Source of the DNA: Xanthomonas euroxanthea | GTDB lineage: Bacteria > Pseudomonadota > Gammaproteobacteria > Xanthomonadales > Xanthomonadaceae | Reading direction: 5' to 3' | Assembly: GCF_900476395.1 (NCBI RefSeq) | Contig: NZ_UIHB01000001.1 | Coordinates: 130,217 to 194,216 of the forward strand | Length of the DNA stretch: 64,000 nt | Shown here: positions 1 through 9,308 of the stretch, piece by piece | How positions within the stretch are numbered: position 1 is the first letter of the stretch | How the letters are laid out: each line of letters starts with the position of its first letter | Program-made: the position numbers and the translations under genes | The notes under the pieces: model-generated | Database searches by the model: none | Seen by the model: the letters and a program-made list of their open reading frames with translations, nothing else | Told to the model about the DNA's origin: nothing

Positions 1-1
1 C

Positions 2-691
2 GAAGACGACGACTTCCTCGACAAGGCGGTGGAAGGCTTCGTGCTGTTCGCCTTCAACCAGGGCGAGGTGTGCACCTGCCCCTCGCGTGCGCTGATCCAG
101 GAATCGATCTACGACAAATTCATGGAAAAGGCGCTGGCGCGTGTGGCCGCGATCAAGCAGGGCAACCCGCTGGATCCCAACACCATGGTCGGCGCGCAGG
201 CCTCCAGCGAGCAGCTGGAAAAGATCCTGTCCTACATCGACATCGGCAAGCAGGAGGGCGCGCAGGTGCTGATCGGTGGCGAGCGCAACACGCTCGACGG
301 CGAGCTGTCCGGCGGCTTCTACGTCAAGCCGACGGTGTTCAAGGGCCACAACAAGATGCGCGTGTTCCAGGAAGAGATCTTCGGGCCGGTGGTGTCGGTG
401 ACCACCTTCAAGGACGAGGCCGAAGCGCTGGCGATCGCCAACGACACGCTGTACGGCCTGGGTGCCGGCGTATGGAGCCGCGATGCCTCCCGGCTGTACC
501 GCATGGGCCGCGCGATCCAGGCCGGGCGCGTGTGGACCAACTGCTACCACGCCTATCCGGCGCATGCTGCGTTCGGCGGTTACAAGCAGTCGGGCATCGG
601 CCGCGAGAATCACAAGATGATGCTCGACCATTACCAGCAGACCAAGAACCTGCTGGTGAGCTATTCGCCCAAGGCGCTGGGCTTCTTCTGA
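2..691 (+). CDS. Aldehyde dehydrogenase, C-terminal part (5' end outside window)
   Basis: NAD(P)-dependent aldehyde dehydrogenase; oxidises an aldehyde to its acid in the cytoplasm. The reading frame is open from base 2, so the start lies upstream and only about 229 residues are seen (the family is about 500). The active-site region GEVCTCPSR is visible, with the catalytic Cys at fragment residue 24. Further on come EEIFGPVV, the conserved [12 protein letters not shown] stretch, and a C-terminal [14 protein letters not shown] block, all typical of the family. The gene is followed within 1.2 kb by an alcohol dehydrogenase and a DUF779 protein. DUF779 proteins commonly sit beside aldehyde dehydrogenases of this ExaC/AldB type, so the set probably handles alcohol and aldehyde oxidation. 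The exact substrate cannot be read from the sequence. Confidence 0.93.
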   Translation, partial: EDDDFLDKAVEGFVLFAFNQGEVCTCPSRALIQESIYDKFMEKALARVAAIKQGNPLDPNTMVGAQASSEQLEKILSYIDIGKQEGAQVLIGGERNTLDGELSGGFYVKPTVFKGHNKMRVFQEEIFGPVVSVTTFKDEAEALAIANDTLYGLGAGVWSRDASRLYRMGRAIQAGRVWTNCYHAYPAHAAFGGYKQSGIGRENHKMMLDHYQQTKNLLVSYSPKALGFF

Positions 692-826
692 CACCCATGC
701 CGGTCGCGCTTGTGCGCGGCGACGATCGGCTGGCGCCGCGCGTCCGCACCGCGGCGTTGACCTCGATCAAGGCCCCGGTTGCGGCCCGGGGCTAAGGTTC
801 CTCAACGACAGCGACAGGAGTGCAAT

Positions 827-1855
827 GTGGACAAGACGATGAAAGCTGCAGTGGTACGCGAGTTCGGCAAGCCTCTGGTGATCGAGGAGGTGCAGGTGCC
901 GCGTCCGGCCGCCGGCGACATCCTGGTCAAGATCGAAGCCTGTGGCGTCTGCCACACTGACCTGCACGCCGCCGAAGGCGACTGGCCGGTCAAGCCGAAC
1001 CCTCCCTTCATTCCCGGCCACGAAGGTGTTGGCAACGTGGTGGCGGTCGGCGAAGGCGTCAAGCACATCAAGGAAGGCGACCGCGTCGGCATCCCGTGGC
1101 TGTACTCGGCTTGCGGGCATTGCGAGCACTGCCTGGGTGGCTGGGAAACCCTGTGCGAGGCGCAGCAGAACAGCGGCTACTCGGTCAACGGCGGCTTCGC
1201 GCAGTACGCGCTGGCCAATGCCGACTACGTTGGCCTCCTGCCCAAGGGCATCGGCTTCGTCGAGGTCGCGCCGATCCTTTGCGCGGGCGTCACCGTCTAC
1301 AAGGGCCTGAAGGTCACCGAGACCAAGCCGGGTCAGTGGGTCGTGATTTCCGGCATCGGCGGGCTCGGCCACATGGCAGTGCAATATGCCAAGGCGATGG
1401 GAATGAACGTGGCCGCAGTGGATGTGGACGACACCAAGCTGGCACTGGCCAGGCGCCTGGGCGCAACGGTGACGGTCAATGCGCGCACCACCGATCCGGT
1501 GGCGTACCTCAAGAAGGAAATCGGCGGCGCACACGGCGCGTTGGTCACCGCGGTATCGCCCAAGGCGTTCGAGCAGGCGATCGGCATGGTGCGGCGTGGC
1601 GGCACGGTGTCGCTCAACGGCCTGCCACCGGGCCAGTTCCCGCTGGACATCTTCGGCATGGTGCTCAATGGCGTGACCGTGCGCGGCTCGATCGTCGGAA
1701 CCCGGCTGGACCTGCAGGAGTCGCTTGCCTTCGCCGAGCAGGGCAAGGTCGCGGCGACCGTGGCCACCGACACCCTGGACAACATCAACGAGGTGTTCGC
1801 GCGCATGCACGCCGGAACGATCGAAGGGCGTATCGTGCTCGACATGGCGGCCTGA
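827..1855 (+). CDS. adhP: Zinc-dependent alcohol dehydrogenase, AdhP type
   Basis: Medium-chain NAD-dependent alcohol dehydrogenase of 342 residues, normal for AdhP; interconverts primary alcohols and aldehydes. Catalytic zinc ligands are Cys42 in GVCHTD and His65 in GHEGVG. A structural-zinc cluster follows ([15 protein letters not shown]), and the Rossmann motif is [18 protein letters not shown] chose GTG 827 because AGGAG at 816-820 lies six bases upstream; ATG 839 is in frame but too far from that site. An out-of-frame ATG at 825 overlaps the chosen start. The gene lies between the aldehyde dehydrogenase and the DUF779 gene, so product aldehyde can be passed to the neighbouring enzyme. 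Confident in family, moderate on the symbol. Confidence 0.93.
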   Translation: MDKTMKAAVVREFGKPLVIEEVQVPRPAAGDILVKIEACGVCHTDLHAAEGDWPVKPNPPFIPGHEGVGNVVAVGEGVKHIKEGDRVGIPWLYSACGHCEHCLGGWETLCEAQQNSGYSVNGGFAQYALANADYVGLLPKGIGFVEVAPILCAGVTVYKGLKVTETKPGQWVVISGIGGLGHMAVQYAKAMGMNVAAVDVDDTKLALARRLGATVTVNARTTDPVAYLKKEIGGAHGALVTAVSPKAFEQAIGMVRRGGTVSLNGLPPGQFPLDIFGMVLNGVTVRGSIVGTRLDLQESLAFAEQGKVAATVATDTLDNINEVFARMHAGTIEGRIVLDMAA

Positions 1856-1876
1856 CCGCGGCGCAGGAGGCAGACG

Positions 1877-2272
1877 ATGCAGGGCACCACCACGCAGACA
1901 GACCCACCGTTGCAGGTAATGGCCACGCTGGCGGCGTTGCAGCTGATCGACACGCTGCGCGCGCGCCACGGCGATGTGCTGTTCCATCAATCCGGCGGCT
2001 GCTGCGATGGCTCCTCGCCGATGTGTTTTCCGGTGGGCGATTTCATCGTTGGCGACCGCGACGTGCTGCTGGGCGAGATCGGCGGCGCGCCGTTCTACAT
2101 CAGCCCCTCACAGTTCGACTACTGGAAGCACACCCAGCTGATCATCGACGTGGTGCCGGGGCGCGGCGGCATGTTCTCGCTGGAAAACGGCGAGGGCGTG
2201 CGCTTTCTGGTGCGCTCGCGCCTGTTTGCCGATGAGGAATTTGCCCGGCTGCAGCAGGCAGGGCGGGCGTAA
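1877..2272 (+). CDS. DUF779 domain protein
   Basis: A 131-residue cytoplasmic protein. The segment HQSGGCCDGSSPMCFP is the recognisable Cys-rich DUF779 signature, followed by GEIGGAPFYIS and WKHTQLIIDVV. The family is known mainly by its association with aldehyde dehydrogenases and has no firm biochemical role; the conserved cysteines suggest metal or redox chemistry (inference). It follows adhP by 21 bases, with GGAGG at 1866-1870 upstream of the ATG, so it is very likely co-transcribed. A strong hairpin terminator lies directly after the stop and closes the unit. Confidence 0.88.
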   Translation: MQGTTTQTDPPLQVMATLAALQLIDTLRARHGDVLFHQSGGCCDGSSPMCFPVGDFIVGDRDVLLGEIGGAPFYISPSQFDYWKHTQLIIDVVPGRGGMFSLENGEGVRFLVRSRLFADEEFARLQQAGRA

Positions 2273-2276
2273 GCCG

Positions 2277-2310
2277 CACCCGCCCGGCTGCTGCGGCCGG
2301 GCGGGTGTTT
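2277..2310 (+). terminator. Rho-independent terminator after DUF779 gene
   Basis: Perfect 12-bp GC-rich stem (2277-2288 pairs with 2296-2307), 7-base loop, then TTT. It begins five bases after the DUF779 stop codon and should end the aldehyde/alcohol dehydrogenase transcript. Confidence 0.8.
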
Positions 2311-2323
2311 CAGCCGGCGGTCG

Positions 2324-2503
2324 TCAGCGGTCTGCCACGGTCGACGGCGCGGTGCCCGGCTTCTTGGCCGGGGTGTCGCCATTGGCCGGAATCAGCGTGT
2401 CGGGCGCATCGCCGGCCCCGCGGTCTTCGTAGTGCTCGGCATCGCGCTTGCCGTGCTGTTCGCCCGGCTGGGCCGGTTGCTCGCGTAGCGGGTCACGGGA
2501 CAT
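2324..2503 (-). CDS. Small hydrophilic protein, unknown function
   Basis: A 59-residue, charged, proline- and alanine-rich protein with no membrane segment or recognisable domain. The chosen ATG (MSRDPLREQ) has AGGAG seven bases upstream on the minus strand, which supports this start over a longer in-frame version. It lies convergent to the DUF779 terminator and divergent from ku. Composition suggests an unstructured stress-type small protein, but no function is claimed. Confidence 0.5.
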   Translation of the reverse strand: MSRDPLREQPAQPGEQHGKRDAEHYEDRGAGDAPDTLIPANGDTPAKKPGTAPSTVADR

Positions 2504-2657
2504 GCGGTTCTCCTGGAAGTCGAGAGGGATGCGCAGTTCACCGCGTACCGGGTGAAGGGGGCGCAGTGGCAGCGGCAGACACATGGCTCACGCATGGATC
2601 ACGGTGGCCGCGCTACAGCTATGGGCTACCCCAAACAGCACCCGGAGTCACACGCCG

Positions 2658-3617
2658 ATGGCACGACCGATCTGGACCGGAACCCTGTCGTTCGGCTTGC
2701 TCAATGTGCCGGTGTCGTTGATGTCGGGCGAGCGCAAGGTGGACCTGCATTTCCGCATGCTCGATTCGCGCGACAAGAAGCCGATCCGCTTCGAGCGCGT
2801 CAACGCCGATACCGGCGATGAAGTGCCGTGGAAGGAGATCGTCAAGGCCTTCGAGTACGACAAGGGCAGCTATGTCATCGTCGAGGAGCAGGACATCCGC
2901 TCGGCCTCCCCGGAGAGCCACGAGACGGTGGAGGTGGAAACCTTCGTCGATGCCGCCGACATCGACCCGCGCTATTTCGAGAAGCCCTACATCCTGGTGC
3001 CCGGCAAGAAGGCCGAAAAGGGCTATGTGCTGCTGCGCGAGACGCTGCGCGACACCGGCAAGGTGGGCATTGCCAAGGTGGTGATCCGCACGCGCGAATA
3101 CCTGGCGGCGGTGATGCCGCAGGGCGATGCCTTGATCCTGCTGCTGCTGCGCTACCAGCAGGAAGTGGTGGACCCGCAGGACTTCAAGTTGCCGGCCGGC
3201 GCGGTGGGCGAGTACCGCATCACGCCCAAGGAACAGGAGATGGCCAAACAGCTGATCGAGTCGATGTCCGGCACCTGGCAGCCGGAGGACTACCACGACG
3301 AATTCCGCGGCAAGCTCGAGCAGATCCTGCGCAAGCGCATCCAGGCCAAGGGTGGCACCACCACCGTGGATGTCGAGCCGCCGCAGCACGAGGACGCCAC
3401 CACCAACGTGGTCGATTTCATGTCGCTGCTGCAAAAGAGCCTGCAGGCCAACACGCGCACGCCGGCCAAGAAGAGCAGCGCGCCGGCAACCGCGCCAGCC
3501 AAGAAGACCGCCAAGACCGCCGCCAAGAAAGTGGCCAAGAAGGCCACCAAGAAGGCCGCAGGCAAGGCCACCAAGGCCACGGCCAGCAAGGCAGCGCCGC
3601 GCCGCAAGGCCGGGTAG
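2658..3617 (+). CDS. ku: Non-homologous end joining protein Ku
   Basis: Bacterial Ku, 319 residues: a homodimeric ring that binds DNA double-strand ends and recruits LigD. The start MARPIWTGTLSFGLLNVPV is the canonical Ku N-terminus; an upstream in-frame ATG would add 25 atypical residues. The core beta-barrel signature includes RFERVNADTG and FVDAADIDPRYFEKPY. The last 60 residues form a Lys/Ala-rich tail of AKK repeats, which in other Ku proteins aids DNA binding and LigD recruitment. ligD follows after nine bases, so the two form one repair operon. Confidence 0.96.
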   Translation: MARPIWTGTLSFGLLNVPVSLMSGERKVDLHFRMLDSRDKKPIRFERVNADTGDEVPWKEIVKAFEYDKGSYVIVEEQDIRSASPESHETVEVETFVDAADIDPRYFEKPYILVPGKKAEKGYVLLRETLRDTGKVGIAKVVIRTREYLAAVMPQGDALILLLLRYQQEVVDPQDFKLPAGAVGEYRITPKEQEMAKQLIESMSGTWQPEDYHDEFRGKLEQILRKRIQAKGGTTTVDVEPPQHEDATTNVVDFMSLLQKSLQANTRTPAKKSSAPATAPAKKTAKTAAKKVAKKATKKAAGKATKATASKAAPRRKAG

Positions 3618-3626
3618 GCCCAGTCC

Positions 3627-6401
3627 ATGTCACTGCGCGACTACACCGCCAAACGCCGCTTCGACCAGACCCCGGAGCCGGCCGGCGACACGCCCGCACG
3701 CGCCAGCAAGCAGCCGATCTTCGTGGTGCAGCTGCATCACGCCAGCTCGCGTCATTACGACTTCCGTCTGGAACTCGACGGCGTGCTCAAGAGCTGGGCC
3801 GTGCCCAAGGGGCCCTCGTTGCGCGTGGGCGAAAAACGCCTGGCGGTGGAGGTGGAAGACCACCCGCTGTCGTACGCCAGCTTCGCGGGCGATATCCCGC
3901 AAGGCCATTACGGCGCCGGGCATGTGGAGGTGTTCGACCACGGGCATTGGCAGTGCGAGGGCGACGCGTTGGCGGCGCTGGACGCCGGCAAGCTGGAATT
4001 CGAACTGCAGGGCTCATTGCTGCGCGGTGGCTTCGCCTTGGTGCGCACGCAGATGCGTGGCGGCAAACCGCAGTGGCTGTTGTTCAAGCGCAGTGATGCG
4101 TCTGCGGCCGATCTGGATGCCGATGCGCTGGTGGCGCAGCAGGCGGCCGGCGCATCGGCAGCGGCCGCCCCGGCGACGCGTGCCAAGGCCAGCCGGGCCC
4201 GGCGTGCACCAGCGGCAAAAACGAGCGCCGCAACGTCGCCTGCGGCCAGCAAACGTGCACGCCCAGCGCGTGCACGTTCCGCGCAATGGCATACCCGTGC
4301 CCTGGCGCTGGACGGCGCCCGCGATGCGCCATGCCCCACCGAGCTGCGCGCGCAACTGACCTTGCTGCGCGAGCAGGCGCCCGATGGTGAGCGCTGGTTG
4401 CACGAGATCAAGTGGGACGGCTACCGCCTGCTGGCCGACCTGGTCGATGGCCAGGTGCAGCTGCGCTCGCGCAACGACCAGGCCTGGACGCAGCGCTTCC
4501 CGGAGGTGGTGCGCGCAGTGCAAGCACTGCCGGTGCGCGATGCGCGCCTGGATGGCGAGCTGGTGGTGCTGGATGCCAAGGGGCGCACCGATTTCTCGGC
4601 GCTGCAGCGTGCGCTCGATGGCAGCGCCGTGCAGCCGCTGCGCTACATCGTGTTCGACCTGCTGGGCGTGGCCGGAGTGGACCTGCGCGATACCCCGTTG
4701 CTGCAACGCAAGCAGTTGCTGCGCGAGTTGCTGGGCGATACGCCGGGCACGCTGGCGTTCAGCGACCATGTGATCGGCCATGGCCCGCAGGTCTTCGCGG
4801 CCAGCGCCGGCACCGGCTGGGAAGGCATCGTCAGCAAGCTCGCCGATGCGCCCTACCGTGCAGGACGCAGCGCCGATTGGGCCAAGACCAAGCACGAGGA
4901 CAGCGACGAGTTCGTGGTGGTGGGGTACACCGATCCCAAGGGCGCACGCAGCGGCTTTGGCGCCTTGCTGATGGCGCAGCGCGACGGCAAGACGCTGCGT
5001 TATGTCGGGCGTGTGGGCACCGGATTCGACGATGCCTTGCTCGGCAAGATCACCGCGCTGCTGCAGGCGCTGCACAGCGACACCGCCACGCTGGAATTGC
5101 CCACGCACATCCCGGGGCGGCCACGCGATGTGCATTGGGTCCGGCCGGTGCTGATCGCCGAGGTCGCCTTCCGCGGCTGGGCGAAGGAAGGCCTGTTGCG
5201 GCAGGCCGCGTTCAAGCGTCTACGCGAGGACAAACCCATGAGCGAGTTGGGCGGCGACCGCGCCGCGCCGGGCAAGGCGCGTGCTGCGGGCCAACGTGGT
5301 GCGGCAACGGCCGCTGCGCCGGCGCGCAAGACGGCGACCACGAAAACATCCAGAACGACAGTCGACGCATCCACCAGCACCACCAGCAAACGCACGCGTT
5401 CAACGGCGTCGAAGACGACCGCGACCACGACATCCAAAAAGGCGGCGGCGGCCACGTCCACGGCGTCCAAATCCGCGGCGTCCAAGTCCACAACATCCAA
5501 ATCCAAATCTACGTCCACGTCCACGTCGACAGACGGCATCACCATCACCCATCCCGAGCGGGTGGTGTTCCCCGCAGCGGGCATCAGCAAGGGCGAGGTG
5601 GCCGACTACTACCGGGCAGTGGCGCCGCTGGTGCTGGCGGAGATCGCACGCCGGCCGCTGTCGCTGCTGCGCTGCCCCGATGGCGCCGGTGGCGATTGCT
5701 TCTTCCAGAAGCACGAAGGCCGCCACCTGGGCACGCACATCAAGGCGATTCCGCTGCAGCAAAAAAGCGGCACCGAGGATTACATCTACGTCGAAGATGC
5801 CGCCGGCCTGCTCGAGCTGGTGCAGATGAACACGCTGGAGCTGCATCCCTGGGGCGCGCAGGTCGACGATCCGGAGCATCCGGATCGGCTGGTGTTCGAC
5901 CTGGACCCCGGTGACGGCGTGTCCTGGGCCGACGTGGTGGCTGCCGCGCGCGATATCCGCGCCAAGCTGCGCAGCGCGGGGCTGGAAAGCGCGGTGCGCC
6001 TGTCCGGCGGCAAGGGCCTGCATGTGGTGGTGCCGATCGTGCCGGAAGCGGACTGGGAGCAGGCGCGCGATTTCTGCGAGGCATTCGCCCAGGCGCTGGC
6101 AACGCATGCGCCTGACCGCTACGTGGCCACCATGAGCAAGGCCAAGCGCCACGGCGTGATCTTCGTCGACTGGCTGCGCAACGGGCGCGGCAACACCAGC
6201 GTTTGTTCGTGGTCGCTGCGCGCGCGCGAAAAAGCCACCGTCGCCGTCCCGCTACGCTGGGAAGAACTCGGCAAGATCAGCGGCCCGGACGCCTTCCCGA
6301 TGGACAAGGCGCTGGAACGCGCCAGGCGCCAACGTGCAGATCCCTGGGCCTCGGTGCTGGCGTTGCGGCAATCCTTGCCCACCGGCGGCGATGAGAACTA
6401 A
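3627..6401 (+). CDS. ligD: ATP-dependent DNA ligase LigD (phosphoesterase-ligase-polymerase)
   Basis: Multifunctional NHEJ enzyme of 924 residues. Domain order: 3'-phosphoesterase about 30-170 (HHASSRHYDFRLELDG), ATP-dependent ligase about 230-535 with nucleotidyl Lys262 in EIKWDGYR and a later EGIVSKL motif, and primase/polymerase about 635-910 with metal ligands Asp758 and Asp760 in FDLDPG and SGGKGLHVV downstream. The phosphoesterase-first, polymerase-last order matches the Pseudomonas type and differs from mycobacterial LigD. Two low-complexity linkers separate the domains: Ala/Arg-rich about 174-222, and a Thr/Ser/Lys-rich stretch about 560-630 with short TSK/STS-like repeats (about 5336-5530). 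Nine bases separate it from ku. Confidence 0.97.
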   Translation: MSLRDYTAKRRFDQTPEPAGDTPARASKQPIFVVQLHHASSRHYDFRLELDGVLKSWAVPKGPSLRVGEKRLAVEVEDHPLSYASFAGDIPQGHYGAGHVEVFDHGHWQCEGDALAALDAGKLEFELQGSLLRGGFALVRTQMRGGKPQWLLFKRSDASAADLDADALVAQQAAGASAAAAPATRAKASRARRAPAAKTSAATSPAASKRARPARARSAQWHTRALALDGARDAPCPTELRAQLTLLREQAPDGERWLHEIKWDGYRLLADLVDGQVQLRSRNDQAWTQRFPEVVRAVQALPVRDARLDGELVVLDAKGRTDFSALQRALDGSAVQPLRYIVFDLLGVAGVDLRDTPLLQRKQLLRELLGDTPGTLAFSDHVIGHGPQVFAASAGTGWEGIVSKLADAPYRAGRSADWAKTKHEDSDEFVVVGYTDPKGARSGFGALLMAQRDGKTLRYVGRVGTGFDDALLGKITALLQALHSDTATLELPTHIPGRPRDVHWVRPVLIAEVAFRGWAKEGLLRQAAFKRLREDKPMSELGGDRAAPGKARAAGQRGAATAAAPARKTATTKTSRTTVDASTSTTSKRTRSTASKTTATTTSKKAAAATSTASKSAASKSTTSKSKSTSTSTSTDGITITHPERVVFPAAGISKGEVADYYRAVAPLVLAEIARRPLSLLRCPDGAGGDCFFQKHEGRHLGTHIKAIPLQQKSGTEDYIYVEDAAGLLELVQMNTLELHPWGAQVDDPEHPDRLVFDLDPGDGVSWADVVAAARDIRAKLRSAGLESAVRLSGGKGLHVVVPIVPEADWEQARDFCEAFAQALATHAPDRYVATMSKAKRHGVIFVDWLRNGRGNTSVCSWSLRAREKATVAVPLRWEELGKISGPDAFPMDKALERARRQRADPWASVLALRQSLPTGGDEN

Positions 6402-6604
6402 GCGTGTCTAACAAACCTGCTGCCTAGCCGCGAGGCGGGCGCGGCCTGTGCTCGGAATCGGCATGGAGTACTCGCAGCTTCAGATTCTGAGTGCGGCGTC
6501 CACGCGTGCATGACGATCGCTTGCAACGCGTCGTTATTCGAATTATCCAATAGGTGCGCATCACACCCAGCGCTTGACCATGCGTACCGACCATCTCGAT
6601 TGGT

Positions 6605-6706
6605 CCTTGCCCGCCCACCGTCGCGGGACCTTACGCGGCATGGATGCCGCGTAAGAGCCTCCATGGACGGATTCACGGCGTGTCCCGCGATGGTGGGCGG
6701 GCAAGG
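6605..6706. repeat. 102-bp imperfect palindrome with nested hairpin
   Basis: Outer arms 6605-6629 and 6682-6706 match at 24 of 25 positions. Inside lies a second perfect palindrome at 6631-6654 (11-bp arms, GG loop). A direct repeat of GGGCCCTGCAGCCA follows at about 6705-6740. No coding frame fits. It looks like a mobile intergenic palindrome of REP/MITE style and fills much of the ligD-lldD gap. Confidence 0.7.
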
Positions 6707-6770
6707 GCCCTGCAGCCAGGTAAAGGGCCCTGCAGCCAAGCCGCAGATCATCCGCTCTGCTACGCATCTC

Positions 6771-6799
6771 GATTCCCAATTCCCGATTCCCAATTCCCG
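6771..6799 (-). repeat. GGGNATC-type heptad repeat behind lldD
   Basis: On the minus strand the lldD stop codon is followed at once by four GGG tracts spaced by four bases (GGGAATT/GGGAATC units). This matches a G-quadruplex pattern. The type is known to be enriched in Xanthomonas intergenic DNA. Confidence 0.85.
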
Positions 6800-7960
6800 T
6801 CAAGGCGAAACCGCACGCTCCCGCGTCACCCTGCTCAACGCATCGCTGCTGATCTCGGCAATCGAATGGGTGCCGGTCAAGGTCATCGCCACGCGCATTT
6901 CCTTTTCGATCAGGCTCAGCAGGTTCTCCACGCCGGCCTGCCCGCCAGCGGCCAGCGCGTAGACGAACGCCCGCCCCAGCAGCACCGCATCGGCGCCCAG
7001 CGCCAGCATGCGCACCACGTCCAGCCCGCTGCGGATGCCCGAATCGGCCAGGATCTTCAGCTGTCCCTTCACCGCATCGGCAATGGCCGGCAACGCACGC
7101 GCGCTGGACAGCACGCCGTCGAGCTGGCGCCCGCCGTGATTGGACACCACGATGCCGTCGGCGCCGAAGCGCACCGCATCGCGCGCGTCGTCCGGGTCCA
7201 GGATGCCCTTGATCACCATCGGCCCGGTCCAGAACTCGCGGATCCATTCCAGGTCCTTCCATGCGATGGACGGGTCGAAGTTGGCGCCCAGCCAGCCGAT
7301 GTAGTCCTGCAGGCCGGTCGGGCTGCCGCGGTACGCCGAGATGTTGCCCAGATCATGCGGCTTGCCGAGCAGGCCCACGTCCCAGGCCCAGCGCGGATGG
7401 GTGACGGCCTGCAGCATGCGCCGCAGCCCCGCGTTGGGCCCGCTCATGCCCGAGTGCGCATCGCGGTAGCGCGCGCCGGGCGTGGGCATGTCCACGGTGA
7501 ACACCAGCGTGGTCACCCCGGCGGCCTTGGCGCGCTCCAGCGCGTTGCGCATGAAGCCGCGGTCCTTGAGCACGTACAGCTGGAACCACATCGGGCGCGT
7601 AATCGCCGGCGCCACTTCCTCGATCGGGCACACCGACACCGTGGACAGCGTGAACGGGATCCCGCGCGCCGCCGCCGCGCGTGCGGCCTGCACTTCGCCA
7701 CGGCGCGCGTACATGCCGGTCAGCCCGACTGGTGCCAGTGCCACCGGCATCGCCAGTGTCTCCCCGAACAACTCGGTGCCCAGGCTCAGGTCCGACATGT
7801 TGCGCAGCACCCGCTGGCGCAGCGCGATATCGGCCAGGTCCGCGACATTGCGCCGCAAGGTGTGCTCGGCATACGCGCCGCCATCGATGTAGTGGAACAG
7901 GAAGGGCGGCAGGCGCGCCTGCGCAGCGGCACGGTAGTCGGAAGCGGCGGAAATGATCAT
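6800..7960 (-). CDS. lldD: L-lactate dehydrogenase (FMN, quinone-dependent)
   Basis: FMN-dependent alpha-hydroxy acid dehydrogenase of 386 residues, the usual length; oxidises L-lactate to pyruvate and passes electrons to the respiratory quinone pool at the inner membrane. Seen: the N-terminal [14 protein letters not shown] typical of Lld[15 protein letters not shown], the catalytic-His motif [10 protein letters not shown], and FMN phosphate-binding ADSGIR and [11 protein letters not shown]. An in-frame upstream extension of 70 residues is Arg/Ala-rich and judged noncoding. The gene stands alone, with no lldP permease or lldR regulator beside it. Confidence 0.95.
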   Translation of the reverse strand: MIISAASDYRAAAQARLPPFLFHYIDGGAYAEHTLRRNVADLADIALRQRVLRNMSDLSLGTELFGETLAMPVALAPVGLTGMYARRGEVQAARAAAARGIPFTLSTVSVCPIEEVAPAITRPMWFQLYVLKDRGFMRNALERAKAAGVTTLVFTVDMPTPGARYRDAHSGMSGPNAGLRRMLQAVTHPRWAWDVGLLGKPHDLGNISAYRGSPTGLQDYIGWLGANFDPSIAWKDLEWIREFWTGPMVIKGILDPDDARDAVRFGADGIVVSNHGGRQLDGVLSSARALPAIADAVKGQLKILADSGIRSGLDVVRMLALGADAVLLGRAFVYALAAGGQAGVENLLSLIEKEMRVAMTLTGTHSIAEISSDALSRVTRERAVSP

Positions 7961-8204
7961 CGAAGACGCACGGCAGCTGCGGGTAGCCGCTGAGTGTAAG
8001 ACCATCGGTGGGGCGGGTGGACGGCTGCGCGCCCGGCCGGCTGCAAGCGGGCAGGGCGTGCTTCCGTGACGATGGGGCGGCGTGGCAAGGTGCGGCCGCG
8101 CCGCAGCGACGACAGCGACGACAGGGCCGCGCGCCCACCTGCCGGAAGTCACTTTCTGCCTCCGTGCCATTGCCGCGCGGCCGCGCGGCCGTCAGCATCG
8201 CCGC

Positions 8205-9308
8205 ATGACCTCGTCCCTGTTTCATTGCTTGCAACCGCTGCGTCTGGCCGGCGCGTTCACCATTGCCGCGGTGGCCTTGTCGTTCGTGCCCGACGCCTCA
8301 CCGCAGGGCGCCTGGCGCTGGGGCGTGCTGGCCGGCTTCACCGCCTTGTTTCTGCTGCATACCGTGTTGCCGCCGCTGCATGCGTTGCGCACTGTCGCCA
8401 CGCTGCTGCAGGCGGCCATGGCCCTGCTGCTGGTCTGGATGGAGCCGCGTGCCGGCACCGCCCCGGTGTTGCTGGTCATGCTGGTGGCGCAGGCGGGCAT
8501 GACCTGGCCGCCGGCGCGCGTGCTGCTGCTGGCGCTGGCGTTGAACGCGGGCATGTATGCGCTGCTGGTGCAGGCCGGGTTCGAGCGCCCGTGGTTGATC
8601 GTCGGCATCTATGCCGGTTTCCAGGCCTTCGCCGCGCTGACCGCGCATTACGCGCGTACTGCCGAGCGCACCCGCGACGCGCTGGCCTACGTCAATGCCG
8701 ACCTGCTGGCCACCCGCGCGCTGCTGGCCGACAGCGCGCGCGATGCCGAGCGCCTGCGCCTGGCGCGCGAGCTGCACGACGTGGCCGGGCACAAGCTCAC
8801 CGCCATGCGCATCAATCTGCGCCTGCTCGGCGCCGACCCGGCACTGGCACGGCGCGAGGAGATCGCGGTGGTGGAGCGGTTGTCGGCCGAACTGCTGTCG
8901 GACATCCGCAACGTGGTGCAGTCGCTGCGCGACGACCAGGGCCTGGATCTGCAGACCGCCTTGCGCGCGCTGGCCGCACCGTTCCCGCGCCCGGCGCTGC
9001 GCCTGCAGATCGACCCGGCGGTGCGCATCACCGATGCCCGCGTGGCCGAGCTGCTGTTGCGGCTGGTGCAGGAGGCGCTGACCAACGCCGTGCGGCATGC
9101 CGACGCCAACGAGGTGGCCGTGCACCTGCACTGCGAGGGCGCGCAGCTGCACGTGGACATCCGCGACGATGGCCGCCGCGCCGAGCGCATCCGCGAAGGC
9201 AACGGCATCACCGGCATGCGCGAACGCCTGGCCGCCCTGCACGGGCGGCTCGAGCTCGGCCGCACCGCCCAGGGCGGCATGCACCTGATGGCGAGGCTGC
9301 CGGCATGA
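8205..9308 (+). CDS. Sensor histidine kinase, DesK/NarL-type (HisKA_3)
   Basis: Inner-membrane two-component sensor of 367 residues. Residues 1 to about 150 hold five to six hydrophobic segments with little periplasmic sequence, as in DesK-like sensors that read the membrane. Then HisKA_3 with the phospho-acceptor His191 in LARELHDVAGH, and a HATPase_c domain with QEALTNAVRHA (N box) and GNGITGMRERL (G box). The start at ATG 8205 begins the first membrane helix. Its stop overlaps the regulator start by four bases (ATGA), so the two are a coupled operon. Signal unknown. Confidence 0.92.
   Translation: MTSSLFHCLQPLRLAGAFTIAAVALSFVPDASPQGAWRWGVLAGFTALFLLHTVLPPLHALRTVATLLQAAMALLLVWMEPRAGTAPVLLVMLVAQAGMTWPPARVLLLALALNAGMYALLVQAGFERPWLIVGIYAGFQAFAALTAHYARTAERTRDALAYVNADLLATRALLADSARDAERLRLARELHDVAGHKLTAMRINLRLLGADPALARREEIAVVERLSAELLSDIRNVVQSLRDDQGLDLQTALRALAAPFPRPALRLQIDPAVRITDARVAELLLRLVQEALTNAVRHADANEVAVHLHCEGAQLHVDIRDDGRRAERIREGNGITGMRERLAALHGRLELGRTAQGGMHLMARLPA

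Noticed and set aside
29-691. Complete small aldehyde dehydrogenase starting at GTG 29
   Set aside because: Codons upstream of 29 are in frame and match the family; the gene is cut by the window edge.
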